64,000 nt of DNA from Mycolicibacter acidiphilus (GTDB lineage: Bacteria; Actinomycetota; Actinomycetes; Mycobacteriales; Mycobacteriaceae): NCBI RefSeq assembly GCF_018455725.1, contig NZ_JAHCLR010000023.1, forward strand, positions 18,244-82,243, written 5' to 3'. A program made the translations under genes and the position numbers. Shown one piece after another: positions 8,739 to 16,365 of the stretch. The first letter of the stretch is position 1. Each line of letters begins with the position of its first letter. The notes beneath the pieces are model-generated. The model had not been told where the DNA came from and searched no databases. It worked only from the letters and a program-made list of their open reading frames with translations.

Positions 8739-9566
8739 CTAGTTGGTGGCGTGCAGGTTGACGAGGCCGATCTCGGTGTGCGCGATGTCGATGCTGATCT
8801 TCTCCGCCGCCGCCAGCACCTGCGGCAGCAGCTCGGTGCGGACCGCGTCGGCGGAGTAGGTCATCGAGGAGGCGGAGACGCTCACCGCGGCAACGGTGTT
8901 CTGGTTGCGGTCCCGGATCGGGGCGGCGACCGACCGCAGCCCGAAATCGGTCTGGTGGTCGATGATGCAGAACCCCTGCGTCGCCACCAGCTCCAACTCA
9001 TGAGCCAGTTCGTCCCGGGAGGCCGGGGTGCCGCTGGAGTAGGTCACCAGCGGGATCGTCCGCAGGCATTCGTCCCGCCGGGCCTTCGGGAGACCGGCGA
9101 GCAGCACCCGGCCCATCGCGGTGGCGGGCGCGGCCAGCCGGGTGCCGACAACGATCGTCGTCGCCATGATCCGGCGCACCTGAACGCGTGCGACGTAGAC
9201 GATGTCATAGCCGTCGAGCACCGCGACCGACGACGACTCGTTGATCGCCGCCGACAGCTCGGTCAGGTGCGGCTGGGCCAGGTCGGGCAGCGACAGGCTG
9301 GACAGGTAGCTGGATCCGAGTTCGAGGACCTGGGGTGTCAACCAGAATGCCGAGCCGTCGGTGGCGACATAGCCCAGCTGGACCAGGGTCAGCAGGAAGC
9401 GGCGCGCGGCCGGCCGGGACAGGTCGCACCGCCGGGCGACGTCGCTGATGGTCTGGCGCGGGAATTCGTCGCTGAACGCGCGGATGACGCTGAGCCCGCG
9501 GGCCAGCGACTGGACGTAGTCGCCGGAGGGCGAAGCCGAATCCGTTTCGTCCTGCTGCACTGCCAT
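8739..9566 (-). CDS. IclR-family regulator, PcaR/PobR type (first paralogue)
   Basis: 275-aa IclR regulator of the PcaR/PobR/PcaU subgroup, recognisable by YVQSLARGLSVIRAF at the start of the winged helix and the recognition segment RCDLSRPAARRFLLTL. The effector domain follows (DGYDIVYVARV, GTRLAAPATAMGRVLLA). It is closely related to the protein at 10138-10896; the DNA-recognition segments are nearly the same, so both should bind similar sites. PcaR-type regulators respond to aromatic-acid metabolites in other bacteria, but no aromatic-acid genes lie nearby. It follows the secreted-protein gene at 9628 by 61 bases and may be transcribed from the promoter at 10096-10124. Confidence 0.92.
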   Translation of the reverse strand: MAVQQDETDSASPSGDYVQSLARGLSVIRAFSDEFPRQTISDVARRCDLSRPAARRFLLTLVQLGYVATDGSAFWLTPQVLELGSSYLSSLSLPDLAQPHLTELSAAINESSSVAVLDGYDIVYVARVQVRRIMATTIVVGTRLAAPATAMGRVLLAGLPKARRDECLRTIPLVTYSSGTPASRDELAHELELVATQGFCIIDHQTDFGLRSVAAPIRDRNQNTVAAVSVSASSMTYSADAVRTELLPQVLAAAEKISIDIAHTEIGLVNLHATN

Positions 9567-9627
9567 CGTGTCTGAGCCTCGCCGCCGAAGGTGCGATTCC
9601 GACTTCCGGGATCAGGGGCCATGCTAG

Positions 9628-10044
9628 TCAGGCAAGTTTGGTCAGCGTGAACCCGCTCGCCCGCGACACGCCGCCGCACGGTGTGCCCTCCGGTTCCAGC
9701 CGGCCGTGCAGCGACGCCGGGTCGATGGTGAACCGGATGGTCGCGGGCAGCACCTTCGCGTTGTCGCACCGGATTCCGGCGGAGTCGTAGCGGGTGAACA
9801 CCCAGGTGTCGCCCTCGCGGTGGGCGTCGGTGTCGGTGAGACCCGACGCGGTGGTGATGTGCACGCAGTCGGCGCCGCAACCGGTGACGGTCCAGGTGGT
9901 GGCGAACCCGGCATCGGATCCGCCGGCCGCCAGGTAGGCGTAGCGGCCGCTGAACCCGGCCTCGGGTGTGTCACCGGTCGTGGACAGTCCGACGGTGGCG
10001 GTGCCGGCCAGGGCGGCGGCCGCGGCGAGCAAGGTGAGCTTCAT
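9628..10044 (-). CDS. Small secreted four-cysteine protein (family member 1)
   Basis: 138-aa exported protein with an N-terminal signal peptide (about residues 1-20) and no membrane segment after it. The mature part has the family signature TWTV, CGADC, H-I-T, the TDTDAH segment, WVF.RYD, GTPCGG, and a terminal FTLTK. Four cysteines suggest two disulfides. It is paralogous to 13018-13536, 13536-13967 and 14089-14523, all within 5 kb. The gene is preceded by a complete promoter/operator module (10062-10124). Function is unknown; a lipocalin-like or ligand-binding shell is possible but cannot be shown from the sequence. Confidence 0.82.
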   Translation of the reverse strand: MKLTLLAAAAALAGTATVGLSTTGDTPEAGFSGRYAYLAAGGSDAGFATTWTVTGCGADCVHITTASGLTDTDAHREGDTWVFTRYDSAGIRCDNAKVLPATIRFTIDPASLHGRLEPEGTPCGGVSRASGFTLTKLA

Positions 10045-10061
10045 CGACGCGATCCCTTCAT

Positions 10062-10124
10062 GTACGCAATACGAACAGACGGACGTATAACGAACAGTAT
10101 GGGGTGCGTCACAGGAACTGTCAA
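10062..10124 (-). promoter_or_regulatory. Promoter with double IclR-like operator box (module copy 1)
   Basis: Read on the minus strand: -35 TTGACA at 10124-10119, a 17-base spacer containing TGTGACGC, -10 CATACT at 10101-10096, then box GTTCGTTATACGTCC (10095-10081), a 4-base gap, and box GTTCGTATTGCGTAC (10076-10062). The boxes lie directly downstream of the -10 element, a position where a bound protein would block initiation or escape. It should drive the secreted-protein gene at 9628-10044 and possibly the IclR gene after it. Confidence 0.75.
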
Positions 10125-10137
10125 TCGGCTTCCGGTG

Positions 10138-10896
10138 TCACAGTTGCGTCCCGGCGTGCCCGACGTCGACGCTGATCTTCTCGGCGGTCTCGAGCACCAG
10201 CGGCACCAGTTCGTCGCCGAATCGGGCCGTGTGCAACCGCACCGACACGCTGACCGCCGCGAGGGTGTTGCCGGCGCGGTCGCGGACCGGAGCGGCGACC
10301 GAGCGCAGGCCGTAGTCGAGGTTGTGATCGATGACGCAGAAGCCTTGTGCCCGGACCCGCTGCAGTTCCGCGACGAACTCGGGGGAGTCGCCGGGCTGTG
10401 CCGGACGGTCGGCGAGCAGCACGTGCCCCATCGCGGTCTGCTCGGCCGCGAACCGGGTGCCGACGACGATCGTCATCGCGGCGATCCGGCGGACCTGCAC
10501 CCGGGCGATGTAGACGATCTCGCGACCGTCCAGGACCGACAGTGACGAGGATTCGTCGAGCGCCGCGGAGAGTCGGGTCAGGTGCGGGTGCGCCAGGTCG
10601 GGCAGCGAGAGGCTGGACAGATAGCTGCGGCCGAGTTCGAGAACCTGCGGGGTCAGCCAGTACCAGGTGCCGTCGGTGTCGACGTAGCCCAGTTCGGTCA
10701 GCGTGAGCAGGAACCGCCGTCCCGCGGATCGGGACAGGTCACAGCGCTGCGCGACGGCGCTGACGGTCTGGCGCGGGTGCTCGTCGCTGAAGGCGCGGAT
10801 CACTCCCAGCCCTCGTGCCAGTGACTGCACGTATTCCCCGGTGGTCACGCCATTGGGTCCTTCCGTTGAAGTGTGATCGCGGTCGCGTGTTGACAT
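10138..10896 (-). CDS. IclR-family regulator, PcaR/PobR type (second paralogue)
   Basis: 252-aa paralogue of the regulator at 8739-9566, with YVQSLARGLGVIRAF, the recognition segment RCDLSRSAGRRFLLTL and the IclR effector domain (GREIVYIARV, GTRFAAEQTAMGHVLLA). It is divergent from the LysR gene at 10976. Its ATG (10896-10894) overlaps the -35 element of the LysR promoter, so transcription of the two is likely to interfere or be co-controlled. It is the best candidate, with its paralogue, to bind the double-box operators found four times in this region. Effector is unknown. Confidence 0.92.
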   Translation of the reverse strand: MSTRDRDHTSTEGPNGVTTGEYVQSLARGLGVIRAFSDEHPRQTVSAVAQRCDLSRSAGRRFLLTLTELGYVDTDGTWYWLTPQVLELGRSYLSSLSLPDLAHPHLTRLSAALDESSSLSVLDGREIVYIARVQVRRIAAMTIVVGTRFAAEQTAMGHVLLADRPAQPGDSPEFVAELQRVRAQGFCVIDHNLDYGLRSVAAPVRDRAGNTLAAVSVSVRLHTARFGDELVPLVLETAEKISVDVGHAGTQL

Positions 10897-10952
10897 CCGG
10901 TGTGAAGCATTTCATACTGCTCGCTATGCGAACAAGCGTACGTACTACGTAC
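10890..10952 (+). promoter_or_regulatory. Promoter with double IclR-like operator box (module copy 2)
   Basis: -35 TTGACA at 10890-10895, a 17-base spacer containing TGTGAAGC, -10 CATACT at 10913-10918, then box GCTCGCTATGCGAAC (10919-10933), 4-base gap, and box GTACGTACTACGTAC (10938-10952). The second box is almost palindromic. It points at the LysR gene (start 10976, Shine-Dalgarno GGGAGGT) and, because gaps downstream are short, probably also at the PE, Esx and secreted-protein genes to 13967. Confidence 0.75.
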
Positions 10953-10975
10953 ACAGTCGGCGGCCGGGAGGTCTG

Positions 10976-11941
10976 ATGGACCGGTCGCGACTGCTGGACG
11001 GCAGGTTGAAGCTGCGTCACCTCGTGCTGGTGGACGTGCTGACCACGCACGGCAGCGTGATCGCAGCGGCCGCCGCCCTGCACATCACCCAGCCGGTGGC
11101 CACCCGGACCCTGCGCGACCTGGAGTCGATTCTGGGTGTGCCGCTCTACGACCGCGGCCCGCGCGGGGTCACCCCGACGATCTTCGGCGAGACCTTCACC
11201 CGGCACGCCCGCGCCGTCCTGGCGCAACTCACCCAGGCCGGCCAGCACGTCACCGAACTCGCCGACGCGCACCGCGGCACCGTCGTCGTCGGCACCGACC
11301 CCGGCGCGGCGAACGAACTGCTGCTGCGGGCGATCGCCCGGCTCAAGGTCGACCGGCCGCAACTGACCGTCGTCGTCCGGGAGAACACCCCGGAGGCGCT
11401 CTCGGTGGAGTTGGGTGCGGGCCGGTTGGACCTGATCGTCGGCCGGCGCGGGACCGCCGTTCAGGAATCCGAGGCACACGTCCCGCTCTACGCCGAGACG
11501 GTCGGCGTCTTCGTCCGCAGCGCGCACCCGCTGGCGGTGCGGCCGGCCGTCGCATTCGCCGACCTGGCCGGGCAGCCCTGGGTGCTCCCCGGCTCGGAGA
11601 CCGGCCTGCACCGCGAGGCCGAGCACCTGTTCGCGCGGCACAGCCTGCCGCTGCCGGCGAACCGGATCGAGGTGACCTCCCCGCTGGCCGCGCGCCGGCT
11701 GCTGCTGGAAGCCGACCTCGTCGGGCTGCTGCCCGGACCGGTCGGCCACGACGACCCGGACCTGCGGGCACTGCCGGTGCCACTGAACTCGGTCAAGAGC
11801 GCGATCGGCATCACCACGGCGGCCGGGCGCACGTCCAGCCCCGGCGCCGAGACACTCATCGCCACCCTGCGGGAACTCACCGCCGACGTCGACGACAGTC
11901 GGGCGCCGGTCGAGCTTCCGCTCCCCAGTCGAGCCTGCTGA
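10976..11941 (+). CDS. LysR-family transcriptional regulator
   Basis: 321-aa LysR-type regulator: N-terminal winged helix (about residues 12-75, LKLRHLVLVDVL then SVIAAAAALHITQPVATRTL) and a periplasmic-binding-protein-like effector domain. The effector-domain pattern 'GRLDLIVGRRG' and the HPLA block resemble the GbpR/CbbR-like branch that senses sugars or aromatic compounds. It is divergent from an IclR gene and is followed 42 bases later by the PE gene, an unusual arrangement in which a LysR regulator may be co-transcribed with ESX substrates. The ATG is preceded by a good Shine-Dalgarno (GGGAGGTCTG). Confidence 0.9.
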   Translation: MDRSRLLDGRLKLRHLVLVDVLTTHGSVIAAAAALHITQPVATRTLRDLESILGVPLYDRGPRGVTPTIFGETFTRHARAVLAQLTQAGQHVTELADAHRGTVVVGTDPGAANELLLRAIARLKVDRPQLTVVVRENTPEALSVELGAGRLDLIVGRRGTAVQESEAHVPLYAETVGVFVRSAHPLAVRPAVAFADLAGQPWVLPGSETGLHREAEHLFARHSLPLPANRIEVTSPLAARRLLLEADLVGLLPGPVGHDDPDLRALPVPLNSVKSAIGITTAAGRTSSPGAETLIATLRELTADVDDSRAPVELPLPSRAC

Positions 11942-11983
11942 CCACCGCAGGTCCACACGTAACCATCGAGAAAGGACAACCCC

Positions 11984-12283
11984 ATGTCATTTGTGACCAC
12001 CCAGCCGGAGGTGCTCTCGGCCGCGGCCGGCAACCTGCAGGGCATCGGCACCTCGGTCAACGCCGTGAACGCCGCCGCAGCCAGCCCCACCACCGGCGTG
12101 GTGCCCGCCGCCGCGGACCCGATCTCCGCGCTCACCGCCGCGCAGTTCGCGGCGCACGCGCAGATGTATCAGTCGATCAGCGCGCAGGCCGCGGCCATCC
12201 ACGAGCAGTTCGTCGCGATGCTCAGCGCGAGCGCCGAATCCTATGCGGCGACCGAGGCGGCCAACGCCGCCGCGGCCGGTTAA
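11984..12283 (+). CDS. PE family protein (short, PE domain only)
   Basis: 99-aa PE protein: N-terminal PE motif at residues 8-9, the all-helical PE domain, and the type VII secretion signal YxxxE (YAATE) near residue 87 after the second helix. It has no C-terminal extension. PE proteins form helical heterodimers with PPE partners and leave the cell through ESX systems. Possible partners are the three PPE-SVP proteins encoded at 14992-18946. It is followed by an EsxM/EsxN pair, the order seen around ESX-5 (PE19 region) in M. tuberculosis, but no secretion machinery genes are here. Confidence 0.93.
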   Translation: MSFVTTQPEVLSAAAGNLQGIGTSVNAVNAAAASPTTGVVPAAADPISALTAAQFAAHAQMYQSISAQAAAIHEQFVAMLSASAESYAATEAANAAAAG

Positions 12284-12314
12284 TCGAAACACCACAAGAG
12301 AAGGAGACACAGCA

Positions 12315-12611
12315 GTGACCGCACGTTTCATGACCGACCCGGACGCGATGCGTTCGATGGCGGGACGGTTCGACACCCACGCGCAGACCGTTGAGGACGA
12401 GGCCCGCCGGATGTGGGCGTCGTCGACGAACATCTCCGGCGCCGGCTGGGGAGGCCTGGCGGAGAAGACGTCCTACGACACGATGGGTCAGATGCAGACG
12501 GCGTTCCGCAACATCGTGAACATGCTGCACGGCGTGCGTGACGGACTGATCCGCGACGCCAACCACTACGAGCAGCAGGAAGCTGCCTCGCAGCAGATCC
12601 TGTCCAGCTAG
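12315..12611 (+). CDS. esxM: WXG100 protein, EsxM-type (QILSS subfamily)
   Basis: 98-aa WXG100 protein ending in QQILSS, the signature of the QILSS subfamily (EsxJ/K/M/P/W). It carries the WxG turn (GAGWGGL) near residue 43 and the secretion signal YxxxE (YEQQE). GTG start at 12315 follows an AAGGAG Shine-Dalgarno. It should form an antiparallel heterodimer with the EsxN-type protein encoded 28 bases downstream and be secreted, in known cases by ESX-5. The symbol denotes the subfamily; EsxK, EsxP or EsxW would be equally close by sequence. Confidence 0.93.
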   Translation: MTARFMTDPDAMRSMAGRFDTHAQTVEDEARRMWASSTNISGAGWGGLAEKTSYDTMGQMQTAFRNIVNMLHGVRDGLIRDANHYEQQEAASQQILSS

Positions 12612-12639
12612 CCGTCCGAAAAGTAAAGGGAATCAAGCC

Positions 12640-12924
12640 ATGTCCATCAATTACCAGTTCGGTGACGTCGACGCCCACGGTGCGCTGATCCGCGCGCAGG
12701 CTGCCTCCCTGGAGGCGGAACACCAGGCGATCGTGCACGACGTGCTCGCCGCCGGCGACTTCTGGGGCGGCGCCGGTTCGGTCGCGTGTCAGGAGTTCGT
12801 GAGCCAGTTGGGCCGCAACTTCGCGGTCATCTACGAGCAGGCGAACAGCCACGGTCAGAAGGTGCAGTCGGCCGGCAACACCATGGCCACCACCGACTCG
12901 GCCGTCGGCTCCAGCTGGGCCTGA
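12640..12924 (+). CDS. esxN: WXG100 protein, EsxN-type (Mtb9.9 subfamily)
   Basis: 94-aa WXG100 protein of the Mtb9.9 group (EsxI/L/N/O/V), beginning MSINYQFGDVDAHGA and containing the WGG turn (DFWGGAGS) and the conserved QLGRNFAVIYEQAN helix. It ends GSSWA like its relatives. It is the partner of the preceding EsxM-type protein, and the pair is an ESX-5 substrate in M. tuberculosis. Members of this group are strong T-cell antigens, a known property of the family. Confidence 0.94.
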   Translation: MSINYQFGDVDAHGALIRAQAASLEAEHQAIVHDVLAAGDFWGGAGSVACQEFVSQLGRNFAVIYEQANSHGQKVQSAGNTMATTDSAVGSSWA

Positions 12925-13017
12925 CCGGAACCGTACGTCCAGCGTCCGGGAGGGCATGCCGGACACCGCCATGCCTTCCCGGACAGTCCCGAAACCACTG
13001 ACCACGGGGATACCAGC

Positions 13018-13536
13018 ATGAAAACCCGGATGTTCCTCACCGGCGCACTGGCCATCGGCGGCGCCGCCGTCGCCTGCGCGCCCGTCGCCGCCGCCGATGA
13101 CTTCATCGGCAGCTACGCCTACCGCCCGGGTGTCGGGGCGACCGCCGGTGCGTTCACCTCGCTGTGGACGGTCACCCCGTGCGGCGACGACTGCCGGCGC
13201 ATCGTCAGCGCCAACGGCGCCACCGACACCGAGGCACACCTCGAGGGACCGTTCTGGGTGTTCGAGAGGTTCGTCGATCCCGGCGTCGAGTGCCCCCCGA
13301 ACTCCTACACCATCGTCAGCCGCAAGGTTCCGGCCACGATGCGCTTCAGGATCAACTCGGATTCGCTGATCGGGCAGTACCAGCCGGTGGGCACCCCGTG
13401 CGGCGGAACTGCGCCGCCGGCGCCGTTCTCGCTGACGAAGACCATCGACGGCGACCCGCCGCCGATCACCGATGGGCTGAGCGCGCTGCCGTCGACCGGC
13501 GGTGGCGGCGGTGCGGCGCACGGCGGAGGCCACTGA
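13018..13536 (+). CDS. Small secreted four-cysteine protein (family member 2)
   Basis: 172-aa exported protein with a signal peptide to about residue 25 (cleavage after the AAA before DDF). The mature domain matches family member 3 closely: WTVTPCGDDC, R-I-V, TDTEAH, WVFERF, VECPPN, GTPCGG, FSLTK. Unlike its relatives it has a 30-residue C-terminal tail rich in Pro, then Gly and His (GGGGGAAHGGGH), which may be disordered or bind metal. It lies 93 bases after the EsxN-type gene. Its TGA overlaps the ATG of member 3 (TGATG), so the two are coupled. Confidence 0.82.
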   Translation: MKTRMFLTGALAIGGAAVACAPVAAADDFIGSYAYRPGVGATAGAFTSLWTVTPCGDDCRRIVSANGATDTEAHLEGPFWVFERFVDPGVECPPNSYTIVSRKVPATMRFRINSDSLIGQYQPVGTPCGGTAPPAPFSLTKTIDGDPPPITDGLSALPSTGGGGGAAHGGGH

Positions 13537-13967
13537 TGAAGCCGGTCGGATTCCTTGCCGGTGCCGCCGCCCTGGGCGTGGCCATGGTCGTGTCGGCGCC
13601 GATCGCTCGCGCCGATGACTTCAGCGGAACGTACGCGTTCACCGCACCTGCCCAGGGCTACACCCAGGGTTTCGCCACGACGTGGACCGTCACCCCGTGC
13701 GGCGAGGACTGCCGGCACATCACGACGCCGACCGGCGCCACCGACACCGACGCGCATCGGGAAGGCCCGTACTGGGTGTTCTTCCGGTACGCCGATCCCG
13801 GGGTCGAATGCCCGGGCAACCAGTATGTGATGACGCGGACGAAGCGCCCCGCCACGCTGCGCTACACCGTCAATCCGGACACCCTGGTGGGCCAGTTCCA
13901 GCCCGAAGGGACGCCGTGCGGGGGAACGCCGATGCCCAGTCGGTTCAGCCTGGCCAAGGTCGGCTGA
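13536..13967 (+). CDS. Small secreted four-cysteine protein (family member 3)
   Basis: 143-aa exported protein. Signal peptide about residues 1-25 ending IARA before DDF; mature part with TTWTVTPCGEDC, HITT, TDTDAH, WVFFRYAD, VECPGN, GTPCGG and FSLAK. The ATG at 13536 overlaps the stop of member 2 by one base. It is the last gene of the plus-strand run that starts with the LysR regulator. The two neighbours appear to be a recent tandem duplication, since they share the DDF mature N-terminus and the GVECP block that members 1 and 4 lack. Confidence 0.83.
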   Translation: MKPVGFLAGAAALGVAMVVSAPIARADDFSGTYAFTAPAQGYTQGFATTWTVTPCGEDCRHITTPTGATDTDAHREGPYWVFFRYADPGVECPGNQYVMTRTKRPATLRYTVNPDTLVGQFQPEGTPCGGTPMPSRFSLAKVG

Positions 13968-13992
13968 GGTGCGACGTGACGCCGACCACGTC

Positions 13993-14062
13993 TTGACAGG
14001 ACGTGTGACGCGTCACATACTCAATGATGTACGTAATACGAACGGACGTACGCATAGTGAAC
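13993..14062 (+). promoter_or_regulatory. Promoter with double IclR-like operator box (module copy 3)
   Basis: -35 TTGACA at 13993-13998, a 17-base spacer, -10 CATACT at 14016-14021, box GTACGTAATACGAAC (14029-14043), 4-base gap, box GTACGCATAGTGAAC (14048-14062). Compared with the other three copies the boxes are shifted 7 bases downstream. The spacer holds the perfect palindrome TGTGACGCGTCACA (14004-14017), of which the other copies keep mainly the TGTGA half. It drives the secreted-protein gene at 14089. Confidence 0.75.
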
Positions 14063-14088
14063 ATCTCGACATTCCGGTGAGGAACAGC

Positions 14089-14523
14089 ATGATGAAGAGC
14101 CAGGCCATCGCCGCAGCAACCTTCGCCCTCGCCGGCGGCGCCGCCGTCGCCGCGGCCGCCCTGGCCGGTGCCGAGGTCGCCGCCTCGCCGGACTTCACCG
14201 GCACCTACGCCTACGCCTACAACGGCGGCTCCAACGGCACCCCGTTCTCCACCACCTGGACGGTCACCCCGTGTGGCGACGGCTGCGCGCACATCGTCAC
14301 CGCATCCGGCCTCACCGACACCAACGCCCACCTGTCCGGCGGCAAGTGGGTCTTCCAGCGCTACGACGACGCCGGCATCCTCTGCGACAACCACAAGCTG
14401 ATGGGCGCCACCGTCGAATTCCGCGTCGACCCCCGCACCCTCCAGGGCGAACTGCAGCCTCAGGGCACTCCCTGCGGCGGAACCTCCCGCACCACCACCT
14501 TCACCCTCGCCAAAATCGGCTGA
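14089..14523 (+). CDS. Small secreted four-cysteine protein (family member 4)
   Basis: 144-aa exported protein (two adjacent ATGs, 14089 and 14092; GGTGAGG lies 6-9 bases upstream). Signal peptide about residues 1-31, Ala-rich. Mature domain: TTWTVTPCGDGC, HIVTASGLTDTNAH, WVFQRYDDAGILC, GTPCGG, FTLAK. It resembles member 1 (9628-10044) most, sharing the TASGLTDT block and an RYDxAGIxCDN segment. It has its own copy of the promoter/operator module rather than being read from the LysR operon. Function unknown. Confidence 0.83.
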   Translation: MMKSQAIAAATFALAGGAAVAAAALAGAEVAASPDFTGTYAYAYNGGSNGTPFSTTWTVTPCGDGCAHIVTASGLTDTNAHLSGGKWVFQRYDDAGILCDNHKLMGATVEFRVDPRTLQGELQPQGTPCGGTSRTTTFTLAKIG

Positions 14524-14556
14524 CGGTTCGGGCTCTATACCCGGCCGGTGGCGGTT

Positions 14557-14946
14557 CTATACCCGTCCGGTCGCCTCGCCGCCGTAACCGATGTGGTACG
14601 GCGGCGATCCGGCCGGCAGCGCATTCGGCTTCACCAGCTGGCAGCTCGCCGGACCCGACGTGGTGGACCCGGCCATGCCGCCGAACACGGTCATCGGCTC
14701 GGGTGTGGGCCGGCTGCAGCGGACCCAGCTGCCGTCGGGGTTGACGTCCTCGTCGCAGTAGACCAACTGGCCGTAGGTGCCGGGCAGGCAGTTAGAGGGC
14801 ATCACCCCGCCGGGCTGGGCGGCGGCCGACGGTGCGGTGAGCAGTGCGATCGTCATCGCTGAACCGGTGCCAGCCGTGGTGAGGAACTGTCGAACCGATG
14901 GGGACATCAGAATCGGCCTCCGCATCCGGACATCAACGCCGCTCAT
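14557..14946 (-). CDS. Small secreted mycobacterial protein of unknown function
   Basis: 129-aa protein with an N-terminal signal peptide (hydrophobic run ending SAAAQP, about residues 24-45) and a mature part with four cysteines in the pattern NCLPGTYGQLVYCDE, WVRC and ASC. The 'YCD..V.PDGSW.RC' block is a recurrent mycobacterial secreted-protein motif without known function. In-frame ATGs at 14925 and 14907 are alternative starts. It is not related to the four-cysteine family next door: the cysteine spacing and motifs differ. An AT-rich patch (TATATATA) at about 14954-14962 is a plausible -10 region. Confidence 0.72.
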   Translation of the reverse strand: MSGVDVRMRRPILMSPSVRQFLTTAGTGSAMTIALLTAPSAAAQPGGVMPSNCLPGTYGQLVYCDEDVNPDGSWVRCSRPTPEPMTVFGGMAGSTTSGPASCQLVKPNALPAGSPPYHIGYGGEATGRV

Positions 14947-14991
14947 TAGTAAGGCTATATATACGGTAGCCGCGATCTCTGCGTCTGTCGA

Positions 14992-16365
14992 CTATCGCTG
15001 CATCGCCTTGTTCAGCAGGATCGCCGCCTGCTCGCGCAGGATGTCGCGCTGCTTGCCGAGGTCGCCGACGGCCTTGCGCAGTCCCTCGAGTTCGTCGCGC
15101 TCGCTGAGCGGACCGTCGGCGGGGTTGTTCGCGTCGAACTCGGCCCACCGGCCGGCCGCGCTCCGCTCGGCGCTGCCGGGTGCGCCGGTGAGGCCCGGCA
15201 CCAGGTTGCTACGCGGCCCCTCCTTGAGTGCGGGGGCACCGCCCTTCGGGGCGTTGACCATGCTGCCGATCGGCGGGACGCCGCCGACCATGCCGCCGGT
15301 CCCCGCCGGGGTCTCCAGCAGCGGGGTGGCCATCGAGGCCAGCTTGATCTTCGGGGTGTCCCAGGTGCCGGGCACCGAGAGCCCGCCGATGCTGGTGGCA
15401 CGGCCCAGGCCCGCCGACACACCGCCGCCGCCGAATCCGCCGGCGCTGGGGGCACTGGCCAGCGTCGCCCCCATGCCCTCGCCGGAGACGTCCGAGATCA
15501 CCGAGGCCGCGGCGGCCGCCGCCCCGGTGCCCAGCGCCGACTGGAACTGGGTGATCCAGGAACTGACCAGCGGGATGATGCCGAACGCGCCGGCGTCGCC
15601 CCAGACCGACATGCCGCTGGACATCGCCTCGATCGGACCCAGGTTCGTGAGCAGGTTCGTCACCTGGGTCATCAGCGGTGTCGTGAAGAAGTCGACGATC
15701 CCCTGCGAGAACGGATCCAGCGGCGCCTGCGCGGCGCTGCCGGAGAGTGCCTGCAGGGCGTCGGTGACGTGGGTGGCGCCGTTCTGCGCGGCGGCCTGGC
15801 CGACGGCCGCGGCCTGGTTGCCCTGACCGGCGGCGTTGGTGGTCTGCGCCGGCTGGCTGAACGGGGTCAGCGTGCTGGCGGCGGCCGCGCTGCCCGCGTA
15901 GCTGTACATGGCGGTGGCGTCCTGCGCCCACATCTCGAAGTAGTGCGCCTGGGTGGCCGCGATCGCCGGGGTGTTCTGGCCGAGGATGTTGGTGGCGACC
16001 AGTGACGCCAGCAGACTGCGGTTGGCGGCGATCACCGGCGGGGGAACCGTCATCGCGTGCGCCGCCTCGTAGGCGGCCGCCGCGGCGCGGGCCTGGTTGG
16101 CGGCCTGCTGCGCCTGCTCGGCGGTGGTGGTCATCCACGCGGCGTACGGGGTGGCCGAGGCGTTCATCGACGCCGACGCCGGACCGTGCCACTGATGGTC
16201 GGTGAGGTCGGTGAGCACCGTGCGGTAGCCGGCCGCGGCGGTGCTCAGTTCGGCGGCCAGCCCGTCCCAGGCGGCCGCCGCCGACAGCATCGGGCCGGAG
16301 CCCGGGCCGGTGTACATCCAGGTCGAGGTCACCTCGGGCGGCAGGGTCGCGAAATCCATCGTCAT
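14992..16365 (-). CDS. PPE family protein, SVP subfamily (third of tandem)
   Basis: 457-aa PPE protein. The PPE motif follows the start (DFATLPPEV), then the helical PPE domain to about residue 175 with WHGPAS, and the GGLSVPGTW signature (GxxSVPxxW) of the SVP subfamily in the C-terminal half. A charged C-terminal helix ([13 protein letters not shown]...) ends the protein. PPE-SVP proteins are ESX-5 substrates that sit on or leave the outer membrane. The ATG overlaps the upstream PPE stop by four bases (ATGA). Confidence 0.93.
   Translation of the reverse strand: MTMDFATLPPEVTSTWMYTGPGSGPMLSAAAAWDGLAAELSTAAAGYRTVLTDLTDHQWHGPASASMNASATPYAAWMTTTAEQAQQAANQARAAAAAYEAAHAMTVPPPVIAANRSLLASLVATNILGQNTPAIAATQAHYFEMWAQDATAMYSYAGSAAAASTLTPFSQPAQTTNAAGQGNQAAAVGQAAAQNGATHVTDALQALSGSAAQAPLDPFSQGIVDFFTTPLMTQVTNLLTNLGPIEAMSSGMSVWGDAGAFGIIPLVSSWITQFQSALGTGAAAAAASVISDVSGEGMGATLASAPSAGGFGGGGVSAGLGRATSIGGLSVPGTWDTPKIKLASMATPLLETPAGTGGMVGGVPPIGSMVNAPKGGAPALKEGPRSNLVPGLTGAPGSAERSAAGRWAEFDANNPADGPLSERDELEGLRKAVGDLGKQRDILREQAAILLNKAMQR

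Noticed and set aside
14004-14017. Calling TGTGACGCGTCACA a standard Crp site
   Set aside because: The half-sites match but the centre is four bases rather than the usual six, and the position inside the -35/-10 spacer is unusual; kept only as a finding.
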